Origin: an uncultured Eubacteriales bacterium
GTDB taxonomy: Bacteria; Bacillota; Clostridia; Christensenellales; UMGS416
Direction of reading: 5' to 3'
Length of the DNA: 64,000 nt
Assembly (NCBI GenBank): GCA_900542005.1
Contig: UQLW01000001.1
Coordinates: forward strand, 1 to 64,000
Shown: in pieces, positions 1 through 8,200 of the stretch
Position numbering within the stretch: the first letter of the stretch is position 1
How the letters are laid out: every line of letters starts with the position of its first letter
The notes under the pieces: model-generated
Database searches by the model: none
What the model was told of the DNA's origin: nothing
The model's input: the letters and a program-made list of their open reading frames with translations, nothing else
Made by a program: the position numbers and the translations under genes

Positions 1-16
1 AAGAACAATAAAGGGC

Positions 17-50
17 GGCTGACGCGCCGGCTATAGCCGGCGCGTCAGCC
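17..50 (-). terminator. Rho-independent terminator of the 0.1-4.5 kb operon
   Basis: A perfect 15-bp stem (arms 17-31 and 36-50) closes a TATA loop. Read on the minus strand it is followed by a T-rich tail (TTTATTGTTCTT), and it lies about 70 nt after the thioesterase stop codon. Confidence 0.85.
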
Positions 51-119
51 GTCCTTGTCCCTTTATCCCGTTTTATTCCCATCCTAAGGATCATTTTGCG
101 GCATAAGCCGCCCTCAGGG

Positions 120-545
120 TTACGGATCCCCACAGCCGGTTTCAAGAGCCCGCTGCAAAATGCGGTGGATCTCCGGCTCAGCGCGCTGCAGGGCGATAAC
201 CCTGTTGTCCCGAAGAAAGCAGTGCTTGGAGGTGGCCGTTGCCGCAGCGGCACCGGTTCCGGCATGCTTTATCCGATAGCCAACCTCCAGCTGGACGCCG
301 GTATATTTTGTTACCGCGACTTCAACCAGCACCGTATCCCCAAAGGTTGTCGGCCTTTTATAGGCGATGGATAGTTCCATTACGGGAGAGACGATGCCGC
401 GCTCCTCTATGGCCTGAAAGGGCAGCCCTACGCTGTCCAGAAAGGCGATCCGGGCCTCCTCCATCCATTTGACATAGTTTGAATGATGCGATATCCCCAT
501 TTTATCCGTCTCGTGATACTGGATTTTTCTTTCATATTGAAACAT
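120..545 (-). CDS. Hotdog-fold acyl-CoA thioesterase (YbgC/FadM-like)
   Basis: A 141-residue single-domain protein of the 4HBT superfamily, which hydrolyses acyl-CoA thioesters in the cytoplasm. The N-terminus shows the family pattern: a Tyr-rich strand, then ETDKMG with the candidate catalytic Asp at about residue 14, then HHSNYVKWMEEAR, which begins the central hot-dog helix. The length is normal for the family. It is the last gene of a minus-strand operon, about 30 nt after the frameshifted gene, and a strong terminator follows. The acyl substrate cannot be deduced from sequence, and no lipid or aromatic pathway genes lie nearby. Family membership is secure; physiological role is open. Confidence 0.9.
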   Translation of the reverse strand: MFQYERKIQYHETDKMGISHHSNYVKWMEEARIAFLDSVGLPFQAIEERGIVSPVMELSIAYKRPTTFGDTVLVEVAVTKYTGVQLEVGYRIKHAGTGAAAATATSKHCFLRDNRVIALQRAEPEIHRILQRALETGCGDP

Positions 546-575
546 GGCTCTTCCCCGTCCTAGTTGCCCTCTGGG

Positions 576-3441
576 TTAATAATTGAAAAATGCGTCCCCG
601 CCGCCGGCGGTCATATGCCTGCCGATCTCCTGGATGTCGTTGGCATCGTTCAGGTTAAGCCTATAGAGGATTCCATCGTTGTTCTCATAGGCGGTCATAT
701 AGGCGTACCCATCATATATGGCAAATAGGCTCTGCACCCCCTCAATATAGCCCTTCATCCCCTGATAGCTCACGTCCGCATGGCCGCTTTCATCCACCGT
801 AACCAGGCTGTAGCTCAGCGATTCCGCGTCCTCATTGTTCCGCAGCCGCCGGTAAAGCGTCCAGGTTCCATCGCCGTTTTCCTCCAGGATCACAGAGCTA
901 TGGTCATAGCCGCCCAATACAAGCTCCGTCAGCGGCCCTAAAGCGCTCTGGCTGTCGATCATTTTCCCCTCGGAGATGCTGTAGGTCTGGTATAAGGTGG
1001 ATTTTGTCTCATAGTCATATTGGCTCCATGTAATCAGCCCGTCCTCGATCACGAAATAAAGTCCGGACCAGCTGATCATACCGCTGTCCACCAGTACGGT
1101 CCGCCCGCTCCCATCCTTGTCGCAGCAGCACAGCCTGAAGCTCACCGTATCGTCCGTTCCCGGGGTTTTCTCCACATAGTAGATTTTGCCTCCGTAGTAT
1201 GCGAACTTTGCCACATAAAAGCCGTCTGCTTCATCAGCAGGCACGTTCAGCTGCTGGATGCCCGCATCCTCCTGGATATATCGCATGGTCACAGAATACA
1301 GCGTTCCGTCGATCGCGCCCAGATTGCTCGCCATGGCAAACCCACCGTCTTCCAGATACGCCGTTTCCACGGGATCCACCCCGGCGCCCGGAGCGCCCCC
1401 GGCCTTCACCGTATCCTCACCGTCCACGGTCGGCGAGCTAAAATGCAGATCGACTGACGCCACCAGCTCCCCCTCATAGGGAATACAGCCTGCCGGCCTA
1501 TAGGCTGGAACATAAAGCTGCTGGTATTTCCCGCCCGGCGTCCCATCGAAAATGCCGCATAGTTCACCATCCTGGTTGGTGATCTCGCAATGGGCATCCT
1601 CTACCGGAGATTCATCCGCGGCCTTTCGCACCTCGCCTGAAACCTGCAGGTACATTTTTTCAGTAAAAGAATCGATCAGGACCGAATCGTCAATCTCCTG
1701 CAGCCGGTAGGCCTTGCTATAGGCGTTCTCCGGTGCAGTCTCATAATTCACCGATAAAATCGCCATTTTTTCCAGCAGAAAGTCCATCTGCCTCTGCTGC
1801 TGTACAAGGGCATCGCCGCTGAGGCCCAGCGCCGCGGTCGCCTGGTTCCGTGCAATGTAGCAGGTTTTTAGGTAAATATACGCTGTTTCGGACAGGGCCT
1901 TGAATTCCTTTTGGTTCGCCTTCCGGGCCGGATAGGCCTTCAGCTCCGCCTGGAGGACCCTCTCGACATCGCTCTGCAGGGGGATTGCCAGCACGCTGAT
2001 CTGAAAGCTATGGGTTGCGTTGATCCCCTCAGACAGGGCCGGTAGCAGATGCGTCGCCAGCTGCATCAGCTTAAAGACAGGGCATGAGGCTGTAAGCCCA
2101 TCCAGCACCCAGCTTCCGGCGTTCTTGGATACATAATCGTACAACGAATAATTGACGGCGCCGCTCTGCATGAATGCCGCGTATTTTTCGATCTCCTCCA
2201 ATACGATGGGGTCTGAATAGGTCAGATAGTCCCGGTTGACGCAGATCGCGTGGACCCCGCCGATGCTTATCTCGTCGACCGCCGCATAGGTTGCCGCTGT
2301 CTGCAGCATCCCCAGGACCGTCGTCACGCCGGTCCATGCATGGTCGGTCGATGCCGGAGTTGAGCTTCTTGAGCGTATCCTTCTGCTTTGTGAGCGCATC
2401 AATCTTGTCCAGCGCCTCGCTGAACCAGCGCGGGTCGTTCACCTGGCTGCTGCTGCTCACCCGGGCCTCCAGCACCGCGTCCATCAGATCCATATCCACC
2501 GCGGCGTTGGTGCCCAGATCAACCTCCGTCTGTATGGCGCTCACCACGTCGGATATCTTATTGACCGACGCCTTCGCCACCGCCACAGATTCGTCGGGAA
2601 TGACGCACATTAAATCGACCGTAAGGTCGTCGGCCAGCTGTTCCAATAGAAGCTCATAGCTCTTTTCGTCAAACCCAAAGGCCGACAGCGCGACCGCCGC
2701 CCATGCGGTAGCGTCGCCGTCAATCATCTTTGCGGCAATCTGGGCCGCGGCGCTCGACCCGCTTAATAGCGCCATGTTCCCGCTGGTATAGGCCGTCATA
2801 CACTCGCCGCTGTTATTATACAGATAAGCCAGCACGTCGATGACCGTCTCGTCCGGATCATATACGGTGATAAAGGTGTCCTCCCCCTCCGTCTCCTGAT
2901 GGAGGCCCAGGTCAAAGAGGATGCACAGATCCTGCAGCGGCACCCATACCGACGCATGATGATAGACCGGCGCAGCAGAAAGAGGCATGGTCAGCGAAAT
3001 ATAGGAATCTGCAAAATCGCCCGCAAAAAACTGCGCGTCCGAATTACCGCTGCTCAGGGCCAGATGCCGTTCATAGGCGCTGACCAGAAGCGTCGAACCG
3101 CCCCTTTTCACCGTCAGCCCCAGGACGCTTTCTATCTCGCTGTCCGCAATATACAGATGCCCTCCGCTTACCAGCACCGGCATATAGACCTTTTCCATCG
3201 TCTTGAGGCCATCGTCGGCCTGCGCCTTTTCATATTGGACGGGAAGAAGCCCATAGTAGCCGTCCTGTTCCGGCTTATAGGCGCTTATGTCCTCTCCATA
3301 GGGAATGTTTACCGTCTCCGGCCCCTCCGCCGTTGCCGGCGCGGCCCAGGCCCTTCCCTTTCCCGCCCGCGCGCCGGAGAGCAGCACACAAGCCGTCATG
3401 GCAAGCGCCGCTATGCGTATGCTTATCTGCTTCAAAGCCAT
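576..3441 (-). pseudogene. Secreted protein with stalk-like N-terminus and DUF5050-like propeller, interrupted by a frameshift
   Basis: Two overlapping reading frames together encode one protein of about 950 residues. The first (3441 to 2071) has a signal peptide (about residues 1-27) and a copper-amine-oxidase-N-like stalk region (about 75-200). The second (from about 2350 to 576) ends in repeats resembling DUF5050 or beta-propeller proteins, with a DGTLYSV-type strand pattern. The break sits at a tandem GGTC duplication at 2343-2350; removing one copy restores a continuous frame reading ...NSGIDHAWTGV. An SD-like G-run directly abuts the ATG at 3441, so the TTG at 3435 may be the real start. 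The gene is either inactivated or the duplication is a sequencing artefact. Function is unknown, probably extracellular. Confidence 0.7.
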
Positions 3442-3447
3442 CCCCCC

Positions 3448-4134
3448 TTATTCTTCTTTAGGCAGCGCATCGCTGACTACGCTGATCAGGCCGCCGTACA
3501 ATCCGTCCATCAGCTCATAGTCGTTCCGCAACCGGAATCCGTCATCCAGCGCCTCAATCCCGGCCCGCGCTGAAACGGTCCTCGTCTCATAGTTTCCCGC
3601 CGCAAGGATTGCCTCCAGCTCGCTGAAAAGCGCCTCCTGCCCATCGTTTTCATCCAAACGCGCGATGATCTTCGTCATATCCGGCCCGGTGATTTCAAAG
3701 CTCACCCATTGGCCCGCCTCCACGTTTTGCGGCAGCGTATAGGAAACGGACGTATATTGCATCAGGATCGGGAATACACCGTCCGCCGCTTCCGTTTCCG
3801 CCGGCGCCTCGATCAGCTCGCTATACTGCTCCTCCATGATCTTTTTAAGATCCCCGGCGCTCAGCGCTCCGTCCTCCGTTTCGTCCGGCTCCGCATGCTC
3901 CCGGTCCGATACGCCGAAAACCATACCTGCCGAAAGGGAGCTGGCGTCGCCCCTTTGCCATTCATCCGTCCACTGCTCCAGCGCGGCGGATAAAGCCGCT
4001 GCCGATGATCTGCCTTTCCCTATGAGGCCAAAGTGATAAAGCCCTGCGACCGCCGCTGCCGCGATGACAGCCACAGCCCCCAGGATGGCAATCCATCTGC
4101 CTGCGCTTCTTCCACCCCTTCTTTTCTTGCCCAT
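3448..4134 (-). CDS. Membrane-anchored protein of unknown function
   Basis: A 228-residue protein with a basic, Lys/Arg-rich N-terminus (MGKKRRGGRSAGR) followed by one hydrophobic segment at about residues 14-36, so most of it should lie outside the membrane. The remainder is acidic, with no recognisable catalytic motif. It sits 6 nt upstream of the large frameshifted secreted protein and 50 nt downstream of a small membrane protein, so the three probably form one envelope-associated operon. I do not recognise the family. Confidence 0.75.
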   Translation of the reverse strand: MGKKRRGGRSAGRWIAILGAVAVIAAAAVAGLYHFGLIGKGRSSAAALSAALEQWTDEWQRGDASSLSAGMVFGVSDREHAEPDETEDGALSAGDLKKIMEEQYSELIEAPAETEAADGVFPILMQYTSVSYTLPQNVEAGQWVSFEITGPDMTKIIARLDENDGQEALFSELEAILAAGNYETRTVSARAGIEALDDGFRLRNDYELMDGLYGGLISVVSDALPKEE

Positions 4135-4184
4135 TTGATCTACCCCCTTCTTCTCTCTTTCCCCTGCCGCCCATGGCGCGTATA

Positions 4185-4520
4185 TCAGCGCAGCCGAAGC
4201 TCGCCGTCGTCATCCCGTTCGATCTCATGGCCTTCGTGATCGCGCAGAACACCATTGAGGCTTTCCGTAAAGGAGCCGTCCTCGGTATCCAGCAGGTTTC
4301 CGTTGTCATCATAAATAAACCGGGTACGGTCGACATGCACCCGCCCCTCGTATCCGCCGCTGTGCGCGTCACCGCTGCTTCCGGATTTGCTCTTTCCCTT
4401 GGGTACCGGCATGATATGGCATCCCCAAAGAATAAATCCGATGCCAAAGGCAACATACATGGGCGAGTTGACGGCGAACGGGAAGCATAAAATGCCTAAT
4501 AGGATCAAAATTACACCCAA
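4185..4520 (-). CDS. Small two-helix membrane protein of unknown function
   Basis: Two hydrophobic segments fill the first half (GVILILLGILCF and MYVAFGIGFILWG), followed by a polar tail that includes RFIYDDNGNLLDTEDGS. A longer frame begins with a GTG at 4550, but a clear GAGAGGAG ribosome binding site at 4530-4537 lies 9 nt before a TTG at 4518-4520, which I take as the start, giving about 111 residues. It is the first gene of the minus-strand operon that runs to the terminator at 17-50. No family recognised. Confidence 0.65.
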   Translation of the reverse strand: MGVILILLGILCFPFAVNSPMYVAFGIGFILWGCHIMPVPKGKSKSGSSGDAHSGGYEGRVHVDRTRFIYDDNGNLLDTEDGSFTESLNGVLRDHEGHEIERDDDGELRLR

Positions 4521-4550
4521 TGGTTTGATCTCCTCTCTCGCCCGCGGCAC

Positions 4551-4992
4551 AGCAAAGGCGCCGTCTGGCGGCCCAATACGGCAAACTTTTTCATTTTATC
4601 AGTGTCTATATTATAACCCTCCAGAAGCGCCGCCACAAGGGTTCATCATCGACGAAATACCAGACGAAACAAACCGTACACGCGGTAAAGACAAGGGTAT
4701 TCGCCATCAGCTTACCTAGCGCTAGAAAAAGCCGTCCTGGATCAAGGGGGATCAGCTATCCAAAAAACAAAATCTAAAAAAACGCCGAAGTTCTAACAGA
4801 ACCCGGCGATCGGTTAAACAAACCAGAAATTTCATAGCGCGTTCAGGGCGATTCCCTTCCTGGGGCTCATACGCTTAAGATCATATCGAAAGCTCAGATG
4901 CGGCCTGTGGCAGCAATGGCAAGGCAGGAACCATTAACCTCATAGACAGCTCTTCCCTTGCCTGAAAGGATTTTTTATAGTGGACCGCCTTG
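4551..4992. other. Intergenic stretch without a convincing gene
   Basis: About 440 bases between two minus-strand units. The only clear element is the terminator at 4776-4808 belonging to the gene on its right. A plus-strand open frame from 4387 crosses it but looks like a shadow of the small membrane protein. A promoter for the operon to the left should lie here; I could not assign one with confidence. Confidence 0.5.
4776..4808 (-). terminator. Terminator downstream of the HTH-PurM gene
   Basis: On the minus strand the stem CGCCG/CGGCG, with an inner TTCT/AGAA pairing, is followed directly by seven Ts. It lies about 185 nt after the stop codon of the HTH-PurM gene. Confidence 0.75.
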
Positions 4993-6237
4993 TTACCAGG
5001 CAATGTGATGATGGAATGAAACTTTGGGGTCTCCCGCCTGAATGGCGCCTATTTCGTAGCAGTCGAAAAACTTGGATATATGGGCTTTGATCCACTGTGC
5101 CGACGATTCTTCTACGACGATCACCAGCCCGATTCCGCAGTTAAACGTGGCGAGCATCTCCCGTTCTTCGATGTTTCCGATCTCTTTAATGAATTGAAAC
5201 AAGGGAAGGACTCTCCATTTGCCAAGGTCAATTTTCGCCTGTAATCCTTTGGGCATAATACGGCTCAGATTTCCTTCCATGCCGCCGCCTGTGATGTGCG
5301 CCATGCCATGGACAGCAGGATTGGAAGCTATCTGCTTGATCGCTTGGTAGTATGCTGTGTGAGGCTTCATGATCTGCTCCAGGAAAGTCTCCCCGTGAAT
5401 CTTTTCAAATTTGATTTGGGGCATTTTTTCCAGGAGCATCCGGACAAGGGAGTAGCCGTTGGTGTGCAGGCCGTTGGAAGCTACCCCCAGAATCAGATCC
5501 CCCGGTTGAATGGCGCGGCCGTCGACGACATGATGGCGGGAAACAATCCCTGCAATGCTGGAAGAAAGGATGTACGTCCCTTTTTCCACCACCTGCGGCT
5601 GGATGGAGGTTTCCCCGCCGACCAAACTGCACTCGTTTTCCTTACAAGCCTGGGAGAGCCCCTTCAATAAGGTTTTGATCGTCTCCTTTTCTGCGGAGGA
5701 ACACACAATGCAATCCAGAACGGCCAAGGGCCTTGCTCCCATTACCGCTATATCGTTGACCAAGTGGTTGATCATATCATGGCAGATGGATTCAGAGTAT
5801 CCATATTGCATAGCCAGTTTTTGCTTGGAGCCGGGCTCCTCTGTTTTTAAGACCAGGACTGGATCCTTTATTTCAGGAAAACTAAGATCGTACAAAGAGG
5901 CGAAAGGCCCCAAGCCGTTGAGCACCCGGGGATCTTCTGCCTGAAGATATGCGGCGAGTTCCTTCTTGATGGCATCCGTATAGGCTATATCCACTCCAGC
6001 CCTGCTATAGGACAATGGCTCTGCTCCTTTTTTGCGTCCAGAAAGGATTTCATCCACTGTAACGTGGAAGATCTGAGCCAATTCTACCAGGAGTTCTACA
6101 TTGGGTAAGGCGCCATTTTCCCATTTTGAAACGGCCTGATAGGATACATTCAGCTTACCTGCTACGTCGGCTTGCGTCATACCCAACTTGCGTCGCTGTT
6201 CCACAAGGAAAGCGGCGATCTTCTGCACATCTAGCAC
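4993..6237 (-). CDS. Xre-type HTH domain fused to a PurM (AIR synthetase)-like enzyme
   Basis: A 414-residue two-domain protein. Residues about 7-66 form a classic Xre/Cro helix-turn-helix (GMTQADVAGKLNVSYQAVSKW). From about residue 77 it follows phosphoribosylformylglycinamidine cyclo-ligase: AGVDIAY, VNDIAVMGARPL, SLVGGETS, GLHTNGYSLVR, MAHITGGG, IDLGKW and TFNCGIGLV. The normal TDGVGTK loop near the nucleotide site is changed to TEEPGSK, so catalysis is uncertain. It stands alone, with no other purine gene in the window. A promoter with a dyad over its -10 lies just upstream, consistent with autoregulation. It could be a metabolite-sensing repressor derived from PurM, or an enzyme with a regulatory head. 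Domain calls are strong; the function is inference. Confidence 0.88.
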   Translation of the reverse strand: MLDVQKIAAFLVEQRRKLGMTQADVAGKLNVSYQAVSKWENGALPNVELLVELAQIFHVTVDEILSGRKKGAEPLSYSRAGVDIAYTDAIKKELAAYLQAEDPRVLNGLGPFASLYDLSFPEIKDPVLVLKTEEPGSKQKLAMQYGYSESICHDMINHLVNDIAVMGARPLAVLDCIVCSSAEKETIKTLLKGLSQACKENECSLVGGETSIQPQVVEKGTYILSSSIAGIVSRHHVVDGRAIQPGDLILGVASNGLHTNGYSLVRMLLEKMPQIKFEKIHGETFLEQIMKPHTAYYQAIKQIASNPAVHGMAHITGGGMEGNLSRIMPKGLQAKIDLGKWRVLPLFQFIKEIGNIEEREMLATFNCGIGLVIVVEESSAQWIKAHISKFFDCYEIGAIQAGDPKVSFHHHIAW

Positions 6238-6273
6238 GGCAAAAACCTCATTCTATGATGGTAATTTTTGATG

Positions 6274-6308
6274 ATAGTACTATAGCGCAGAAAGAAGGGA
6301 AAAGGCAA
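6274..6308 (-). promoter_or_regulatory. Candidate promoter and dyad operator of the HTH-PurM gene
   Basis: On the minus strand TTGCCT (6303-6308) and TATAGT (6279-6284) are 18 bp apart. A perfect 10-bp palindrome, ATAGTACTAT (6274-6283), overlaps the -10, a typical repressor position. The gene starts about 37 nt downstream. Confidence 0.55.
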
Positions 6309-6679
6309 TCAACACTTCTTTGATGCAAACGGCCCAAACTCAACCAGCAGTGGAACGAGCAACAAACATGCGTATCCATCTTGCCCGCGCGTCAGCAGCC
6401 CTTATCCGGAAAGCTGCCATCTCCATCCTTTCTTGCCAAGGCGGCTTTCCTGTCTCTATTGGGTATGGGGAAACCCACGCAAAACGGGGGAACTTGCTAT
6501 GACGGGTAGGCAAAAAATCATAGGAAACCGTGTGAAGGGGGAAAAATCGGTTATGCCAAAACCGGGCAGCCCCTGGGGGGCCGGAAACATGGCGAGCGCA
6601 TCCCGCCGCCTAACCGACCGGGCAATCGGGCAAAGAGGCCCCAACCTTTCCCGAAAGGCATTACAAGAAAAAGACAAAC
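6309..6679. other. Intergenic stretch next to the recombinase remnant
   Basis: No supportable gene; the open frames here lack family signals and overlap on both strands. A motif GTATGGGGAAACCC at 6463-6476 recurs imperfectly at 6732-6745 (GTATGGGGGAACCC), once on each side of the recombinase terminator, and may be mobile-element debris. Confidence 0.4.
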
Positions 6680-6717
6680 AGGCTCCGGAGGACCGCTTTC
6701 CAGTCCTCTCAGAGCCT
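6680..6717 (-). terminator. Terminator after the recombinase remnant
   Basis: Outer stem AGGCTC/GAGCCT and inner stem GAGGAC/GTCCTC form one hairpin, followed on the minus strand by a T-rich tail (TTTGTCTTTTTCTTG). It starts 2 nt after the remnant's stop codon. Confidence 0.75.
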
Positions 6718-6718
6718 G

Positions 6719-7290
6719 CTATCGTGCAACAGTATGGGGGAACCCGCAAAATGCAGCTTTCTGCAAAAAGAACCTGCACACTGTTTCGATACACCATGGT
6801 ATCCAAAAGGTGTGCAGGTTTGGTGCAGTTGAGCAATCCAAATCCGAACCTGTGTTTTCCTTGTCCAGCACCGCTTTCAGGTCATCAAAAGTGATGGTGT
6901 CCGTCCCGTCTTTATAGTTGAAGGTAATCACCATTTTGTCATCATACAGGAAAATGGCGTTGACAAAGGTATTAATCAACATCTTCCGGTGGGACTTCTG
7001 CCGCACATCCAGCTTGCGGAAGCGGTAGAGCCAGAAGGTCATAAACTTGGCGCTGACCTTGGGCTTTTCCAGCTTCTCACAGGCAATTTTCGTTTCCAAT
7101 TCCTCTTTCGCCGCTTCCAGTTCTTCCAGACGGGTTTTCGTGGACTTGGTTAAAATTCCCTGCTGGATGGCGTTCAGAAGGTTTTGAATGGCCGTGTCCG
7201 CCTCCCGCAACTGCTGTTCATAGAGGGGCAGGTTGACATTCTCCCTGTCCTGCAAATCCATCAGCATGGAAACTATGAACGGCATACGCC
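6719..7290 (-). pseudogene. C-terminal remnant of a large serine recombinase
   Basis: The frame from about 7285 down to about 6840 matches the C-terminal zinc-ribbon/coiled-coil end of Tn4451-type large serine recombinases: NLPLYEQQL, then a Glu/Lys-rich coiled coil (TKSTKTRLEELEAAKEELE), then KMLINTFVNAIFLYDD and ITFNYKDG. Such enzymes are usually about 500-560 residues; only about 150 remain, and the resolvase catalytic domain is absent from the window. The residues before about residue 22 of the open frame and after GSDLDCSTAP look unrelated. Its own terminator survives at 6680-6717. It marks a decayed integrative element at the left edge of the accessory region and should be inactive. Confidence 0.8.
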
Positions 7291-7724
7291 GCCGTTGACT
7301 GCAACTGACTGTTTTGCTGTCAGGCAGACAAGGCGGACAGGACATAAAATGCCTGTCCGCCTGATTCCATTATGAACCGGAAACATACTTGGCAAGCAGG
7401 GCACGGCGGTACCCACTCGTGCGCTTTGCAAAATTCCGGCCATACCGTCATTTCGCAAAGGCTTGCTTGGCAATACTCCATATGCTTTAACAATTTCGAT
7501 AAAATTGGCTGCACTCCGTTGGAGCTGAATGTTAAATTATAAATCATATAACATATGTGCTTGCTATTTTGCAAATTACCTCAACCCTCATTGACAAATA
7601 GGCACTTACTGCATACAATATAGGCAATATATTTACCTATCAAAATTAGAAGCAAGTAACGTCCCTGTGCCAATAGGTTTGGGCAAAATAATATGCGAAT
7701 AAGCTTCCCGGAGTGGGTTTCGAT
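7291..7724. other. Decayed intergenic region with an 11-bp inverted repeat
   Basis: No supportable gene. Perfect 11-bp arms at 7331-7341 and 7352-7362 (AGGCGGACAGG and its complement) enclose a 10-nt loop. The stretch from about 7490 to 7710 is AT-rich and probably holds the promoter of the downstream regulator; no -35/-10 pair stands out. Confidence 0.4.
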
Positions 7725-8126
7725 ATGAAGTTTGGAGAAAAAGTAAGATTGCTGAGAATTGAAAATAAGCTCTCCCAGACAGATCTGGGAAAGCTGTGTG
7801 GTCTCTCTCTGCGAACTATCCGCAACTATGAAGTAAACGGACGGTACCCAAAACAGCGAGAAGTGTATACCAAACTTGCTGCCGCGCTCGGTTGCAAGGT
7901 GAACTATCTGCTTTCCGAAAATGAAGAATTTACGCTGCAAGCACAACAGGCCGATGGATACAAAGGTGTAAGGGATGCAGAAGAAGTGATCGCAGATGTT
8001 TCTGCCCTCTTTGCTGGAGAACAACTTTCCGAACAAGACAAGGATGCTGTGATGCGCGCCTTGCAGGATGCCTATTGGATGGCAAAGGAACGGAATAAAA
8101 AAATAGTATACGCCGAAGAAAAATAA
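7725..8126 (+). CDS. Xre-family transcriptional regulator
   Basis: A protein of about 133 residues. Residues about 8-62 form a Cro/CI-type helix-turn-helix (KLSQTDLGKLCGLSLRTIRNY), followed by an acidic C-terminal tail. A GTG at 7713 is in frame, but the ATG at 7725, preceded by GGAG at 7710-7713, fits the usual start MKFGEK. It lies 74 nt upstream of the large helicase-nuclease gene on the same strand and probably controls it, as small Xre regulators often do beside defence genes. Base composition is lower in GC than the chromosome further right. No peptidase or toxin domain is seen. DNA-binding role is secure; target is inference. Confidence 0.88.
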   Translation: MKFGEKVRLLRIENKLSQTDLGKLCGLSLRTIRNYEVNGRYPKQREVYTKLAAALGCKVNYLLSENEEFTLQAQQADGYKGVRDAEEVIADVSALFAGEQLSEQDKDAVMRALQDAYWMAKERNKKIVYAEEK

Positions 8127-8200
8127 GAAAACATCTGAAGATTTAAATAATTGATTATGTACTCGTCAACGCGTTTTAAGCCGTGAGGAAGTGAAAAGTT

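Noticed and set aside
6456..6836. Minus-strand frame of 126 codons overlapping the recombinase remnant
   Set aside because: It spans the terminator and lacks any recognisable sequence; the overlap with the remnant is on the same strand in another frame.
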